Origin: an uncultured Planctomycetales bacterium | GTDB taxonomy: Bacteria; Planctomycetota; Planctomycetia; Pirellulales; S012-138 | Assembly (NCBI GenBank): GCA_937982665.1 | Contig: CALJLD010000295.1 | Coordinates: forward strand, 1 to 64,000 | Reading direction: 5' to 3' | Length of the DNA: 64,000 nt | Shown: positions 61,134 to 64,000 of the stretch, one piece after another | Layout: each line of letters opens with the position of its first letter | Numbering within the stretch: the first letter of the stretch is position 1 | The notes under the pieces: generated by a model | Told to the model about the DNA's origin: nothing | The model's input: the letters and a program-made list of their open reading frames with translations, nothing else | The model's database searches: none | Position numbers and translations under genes: made by a program

Positions 61134-62060
61134 ATGTCCGCAGCCGAAGTAGTCATCGAGACACGCAATCTCTCGAAGGTTTACCGCGATTTCTGGGGCC
61201 GGCAAAAGGTCCAAGCCCTCAAGTCGCTCGACCTGGAAGTCCACAAGGGCGAGATCTTTGGCCTGTTGGGCCCCAATGGTTCCGGCAAGACCACAACCAT
61301 CAAGCTCAGCTTGGGATTGCTGTTTCCCACTGAAGGCGATGTCCTGGTCTTTGGTAAGCAAGCCACGGATGTGAGCAAGAACTACCGCATTGGCTATCTG
61401 CCGGAAGAGTCCTACCTCTACAAGTTCCTCAATGCGGAAGAGACGCTTCACTTTTATGGCCGCCTGTTTGATTTGCCTGGGGAAGAACGCCGGCGTCGAG
61501 TCTCCGAATTGATCGAAATGGTAGGGCTCGGTTGGGCTCGCCGACGCCAACTCAAGGAATACTCCAAAGGTATGACGCGGCGGATCGGGCTGGCCCAAGC
61601 TCTGATCAATGACCCGGACCTGATCATTCTTGACGAGCCCACTTCCGGGCTGGACCCGATTGGGACCAGGGAAATGAAGGACCTGATCAAGAAGCTCCGC
61701 GATGATCACGGCAAGACCATCTTGATGTGCAGCCACTTGTTGGCGGATGTGCAAGATGTTTGTGACCGTATCGCCATTTTGCATCAGGGCGAACTCAAAG
61801 AACTGGGCCGCGTCAACGATCTTCTCAAGATGGAAGATGTTACGGAAATCCGCGCGGCCAAGCTTGGACCGCAAGCCCAAGAAGAGATCAGGCAAGTGAT
61901 TGCCAAACATCATGGCGACGTGCTCGCCATGGGCAACGCTCAAAGCACACTGGAAGAGTTGTTCTTGACGATCGTTCGCGATAGCGAAGCCCGCCCCGGT
62001 CGGCGGATCAGCGGGGCAAGTTCCCGAATCTCCGAATCGCCTGCAGCTTCAGACTCTTAA
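61134..62060 (+). CDS. ABC transporter ATP-binding protein
   Basis: 308 aa. Walker A GPNGSGKT (46-53), Q-loop-like PEES (90-93), signature YSKGM (143-147, the Q/S position of LSGGQ altered), Walker B LIILDEPT (163-170) and the H-loop His in CSHLLADV. It is in the exporter-type ABC-2 group (Ccm/Nod/drug-related). The C-terminal region after about 230 is helical with a Ser-rich tail. It powers the permease encoded directly downstream (54 bp gap). The start is the ATG at 61134; no strong Shine-Dalgarno is visible. The substrate is unknown. Confidence 0.95.
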   Translation: MSAAEVVIETRNLSKVYRDFWGRQKVQALKSLDLEVHKGEIFGLLGPNGSGKTTTIKLSLGLLFPTEGDVLVFGKQATDVSKNYRIGYLPEESYLYKFLNAEETLHFYGRLFDLPGEERRRRVSELIEMVGLGWARRRQLKEYSKGMTRRIGLAQALINDPDLIILDEPTSGLDPIGTREMKDLIKKLRDDHGKTILMCSHLLADVQDVCDRIAILHQGELKELGRVNDLLKMEDVTEIRAAKLGPQAQEEIRQVIAKHHGDVLAMGNAQSTLEELFLTIVRDSEARPGRRISGASSRISESPAASDS

Positions 62061-62114
62061 GCTGCCAAAGTTCTCACAAATTGATTGCCCTTGCGTTGGT
62101 GATGGAAGTCGCGA

Positions 62115-64000
62115 ATGGTTCTTGAGACGGGAATTCCGAATCTCTGGCTGTGGCTTGTCGGGACTGAGACGGAAACAGGTGCGATAGTCGCGTGGTCGTT
62201 GACTATGCTTGCGCTGTTTTTGTCCGCGTTCTTGCTGTCCTGGCTTGTGTCCATCATCTTTCGCGGGCCATCCAAAGGCACAAGAGTTGTCTTTGGCCGC
62301 TTCTGGGATGCTACGCGCGATTTAGTGCGAATCTCGCCGCGGCGTGTTATTTCGCTGACCATTTTGTGCTTCCGCGAGGCTATCCGCCGCTGGGCATGGG
62401 TCGCGTTTGTGATCTACCTCATTCTGTTGGCGTTCGCCGGCTTCTTCCTGGATCCCAAAACCAATGAGCCGGCACAGCTGTACATGGATTTTGTCATGTC
62501 ATCGGCGGCATTCCTGGTCGCCTTGATTGTGCTGTTTCTTAGTGTGTTCAGCATTCCCAATGACATTTACCGTCGGACAATTTACACAGTTGTCACCAAG
62601 CCGGTTCACGCTTCCGAGATCATTCTCGGCCGGATCTTTGGCTTCAGCGCGATGGCCACGCTGTTGCTCTTGGGAATGTGCATCGCCAGCTATTTGTTTG
62701 TCAATCGCGCGATTGACCACGTGCACGAGCTGGACCCCACAAAGCTCAACTGGGAAACTGTGCAGGATGAAGACGGCGTGTATCCCGCTTTGGTTGGCCG
62801 AACGGAATACACCAACGAGCATCGCCATGACTCACGGATCTTGCTGAAGAATCTCGGCGGTCAGTGGCAAGAAAATGCGACCGCCATCATGCACGGTCAC
62901 AACCACGGCGTGGACGCGGAATTCACATCCTATCCAATCAGCTCTTACGCATCGTCGGAAGCCGGTTACGATCTCACAATCGAAAACCACGCGCTCAAGC
63001 CGGACGACAAGATTTTGATCTCGCCGGCGCAGCCTTCAGCCGATGGCGGAGGAAGCGCGGCGTACGACTATGACGAGGCCGGCTTTACCGTCACGGAAAT
63101 CAATGGCGATGTGGTGACAGTTCGCGGAGCTGAAGGGCGATCGCTCTCGGCGCAAACCGAGGCGTCCGGCAATTTGATGGCACACAAAGTGGAGTTGTCG
63201 CTGACATCTCCGCAGGGTTTGTTGACAGCCCGCGTTCCGGTCTATAGCTCGGACTTCTATTTCGTTGACAGTACCGGCTTGCTCAAAAGGGCCGGAGTCA
63301 ACGTCGGTAATGTCTGGGAATACCGCAGCTATGTCGAAGGCGGTTCGTTGCTGGCCTCCGTGGTTTGGGTCTTTGACGGCGTCACAGCGGAAAACTACTC
63401 CATCGATGATTATCCGTCCGGCCTGCCGGTGGAATTCACTCTGTCAATCTTCCGTACGCATAAAGGCAATATCGAAGAAGGCGTGTTAGGTAGCCTTGCC
63501 GTTGTCAATCCCGAGACGGGTCGCCGCTCGCAATCGACGAACTTTGTCGCCAAAGAATTCACCATCAACAGCCAAGAGATCCCGCGGATCATCGAGTCTC
63601 CGCCCGTCGGCGGCGGTGTTCCTGAGCGTCTGGATCTTTTCGAGGACTTCATCTACGACGGCGACAAGCTGATGGTCGAGCTGAAGTGCCTGGAGCGAGG
63701 GCAATACTTTGGCGTCGCCCGCCCTGACTTGTACATTGCCGCGGCTGACGCCAGCTTTGCGTTCAACTACGTCAAAGGTTTCTTTTCGCTCTACATGCAA
63801 GTGCTGATCCTCACCAGCTTTGGCGTGATGTTCAGCACCTTCTTGAATGGAGCGTTGTCGCTGATTTCCACGTTTATCATTGGCATCGCTGGCCTGCTCA
63901 GCGACATGATCCGAGAGCTGATTGGGCCGCAAAAACCACCGGGTGGACTGCTGTTTGAGTCCATGTATCGCATGTTCACGCGGGCGCCTTTGACTACGGA
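62115..64000 (+). CDS. ABC-2-type permease with large periplasmic domain, 3' end outside window
   Basis: 628 visible codons from ATG 62115 (MVLETGIPNLWLWLV). Early membrane helices at about 24-50 and 97-112, then AAFLVALIVLFLSVFSIP and ATLLLLGMCIASYLFV. Next comes a large extracytoplasmic domain (about 205-560) with beta-rich segments (TEYTNEHRHDSRILLKNLGG). Further helices VLILTSFGVMFSTFLN and FIIGIAGLLSDMI near the right edge. This fits ABC-2 permeases with an inserted domain, paired with the ATPase upstream. It runs off the window, so the C-terminus is unknown. Substrate unknown. Confidence 0.88.
   Translation, partial: MVLETGIPNLWLWLVGTETETGAIVAWSLTMLALFLSAFLLSWLVSIIFRGPSKGTRVVFGRFWDATRDLVRISPRRVISLTILCFREAIRRWAWVAFVIYLILLAFAGFFLDPKTNEPAQLYMDFVMSSAAFLVALIVLFLSVFSIPNDIYRRTIYTVVTKPVHASEIILGRIFGFSAMATLLLLGMCIASYLFVNRAIDHVHELDPTKLNWETVQDEDGVYPALVGRTEYTNEHRHDSRILLKNLGGQWQENATAIMHGHNHGVDAEFTSYPISSYASSEAGYDLTIENHALKPDDKILISPAQPSADGGGSAAYDYDEAGFTVTEINGDVVTVRGAEGRSLSAQTEASGNLMAHKVELSLTSPQGLLTARVPVYSSDFYFVDSTGLLKRAGVNVGNVWEYRSYVEGGSLLASVVWVFDGVTAENYSIDDYPSGLPVEFTLSIFRTHKGNIEEGVLGSLAVVNPETGRRSQSTNFVAKEFTINSQEIPRIIESPPVGGGVPERLDLFEDFIYDGDKLMVELKCLERGQYFGVARPDLYIAAADASFAFNYVKGFFSLYMQVLILTSFGVMFSTFLNGALSLISTFIIGIAGLLSDMIRELIGPQKPPGGLLFESMYRMFTRAPLTT

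Noticed and set aside
1..64000. CRISPR arrays, rRNA genes, intact insertion sequences, prophage genes
   Set aside because: I looked for regularly spaced identical repeats, rRNA-like stretches, transposases and phage structural genes and saw none; the short arrays found are too short and too diverged for CRISPR.

Overview
The window looks like chromosome of a planctomycete, most likely Pirellulales-like. The signs are family-level: a DUF1559 prepilin-like protein with a type IV N-terminus, a CTPTR sulfatase, a PQQ-type beta-propeller, a Ser/Thr kinase fused to WD40-like repeats, a secreted CHAT/TPR protein, a GH10-like protein and many lipoproteins of unknown function. DNA is moderately GC-rich by eye. 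There is no rRNA, CRISPR array or intact insertion sequence. One clear tRNA (Leu-UAA) and one tRNA-like element are present.

Layout. 1-2141 (-): SEC-C/TPR protein running off the left edge. 2478-10841 (+): five tightly packed genes forming a MoxR - vWA - beta-propeller system (bpX-like protein, MoxR AAA+ ATPase, bpX2-like protein, vWA/propeller protein, bpX3-like/TPR/propeller protein). 11.6-21.7 kb: secreted or envelope genes (CHAT/TPR, small lipoprotein, two paralogous PDZ proteins, DUF4139 protein, PQQ propeller). 21.8-25.7 kb (-): FHA-GAF-sigma54 activator and a MoeA-PBP fusion. 26.0-30.9 kb (+): a second NTPase operon with coiled-coil protein, membrane-anchored FGE-like protein, zinc-ribbon TRAFAC-like GTPase and GAP1-N2-like protein. 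31.2-45.9 kb: accessory-looking stretch of HEAT proteins, two NADAR proteins, a periplasmic-binding lipoprotein, a giant kinase-WD40 with a divergent regulator-like gene, small membrane proteins and a double thioredoxin-fold protein; it ends at tRNA-Leu. 46.2-64 kb: ion channel, amidohydrolase, sulfatase, TPR protein, ABC permease, DUF1559 lipoprotein, GH10-like protein, alpha/beta-hydrolase-like protein, DUF1559 prepilin, YtcJ-type amidohydrolase, and an ABC exporter running off the right edge.

How genes work together. The two NTPase operons (2.5-10.8 kb and 26-30.9 kb) both resemble classes of complex, NTP-driven predicted conflict or signalling systems known from comparative genomics (MoxR-vWA-propeller, and GTPase-GAP1). 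Finding both within 30 kb, with FHA, NADAR and kinase-WD40 genes nearby, is the most interesting point. Neither has an obvious toxin or nuclease effector that I can see. A second theme is fold retention with lost catalytic residues: the CHAT, GH10-like, alpha/beta-hydrolase and thioredoxin-like proteins, the vWA MIDAS and the channel filter all lack the usual key residues. A third is short degenerate tandem arrays with period 15 or 18 bp at the 3' ends of genes or just after them. All assignments are by reading; no database search was possible.
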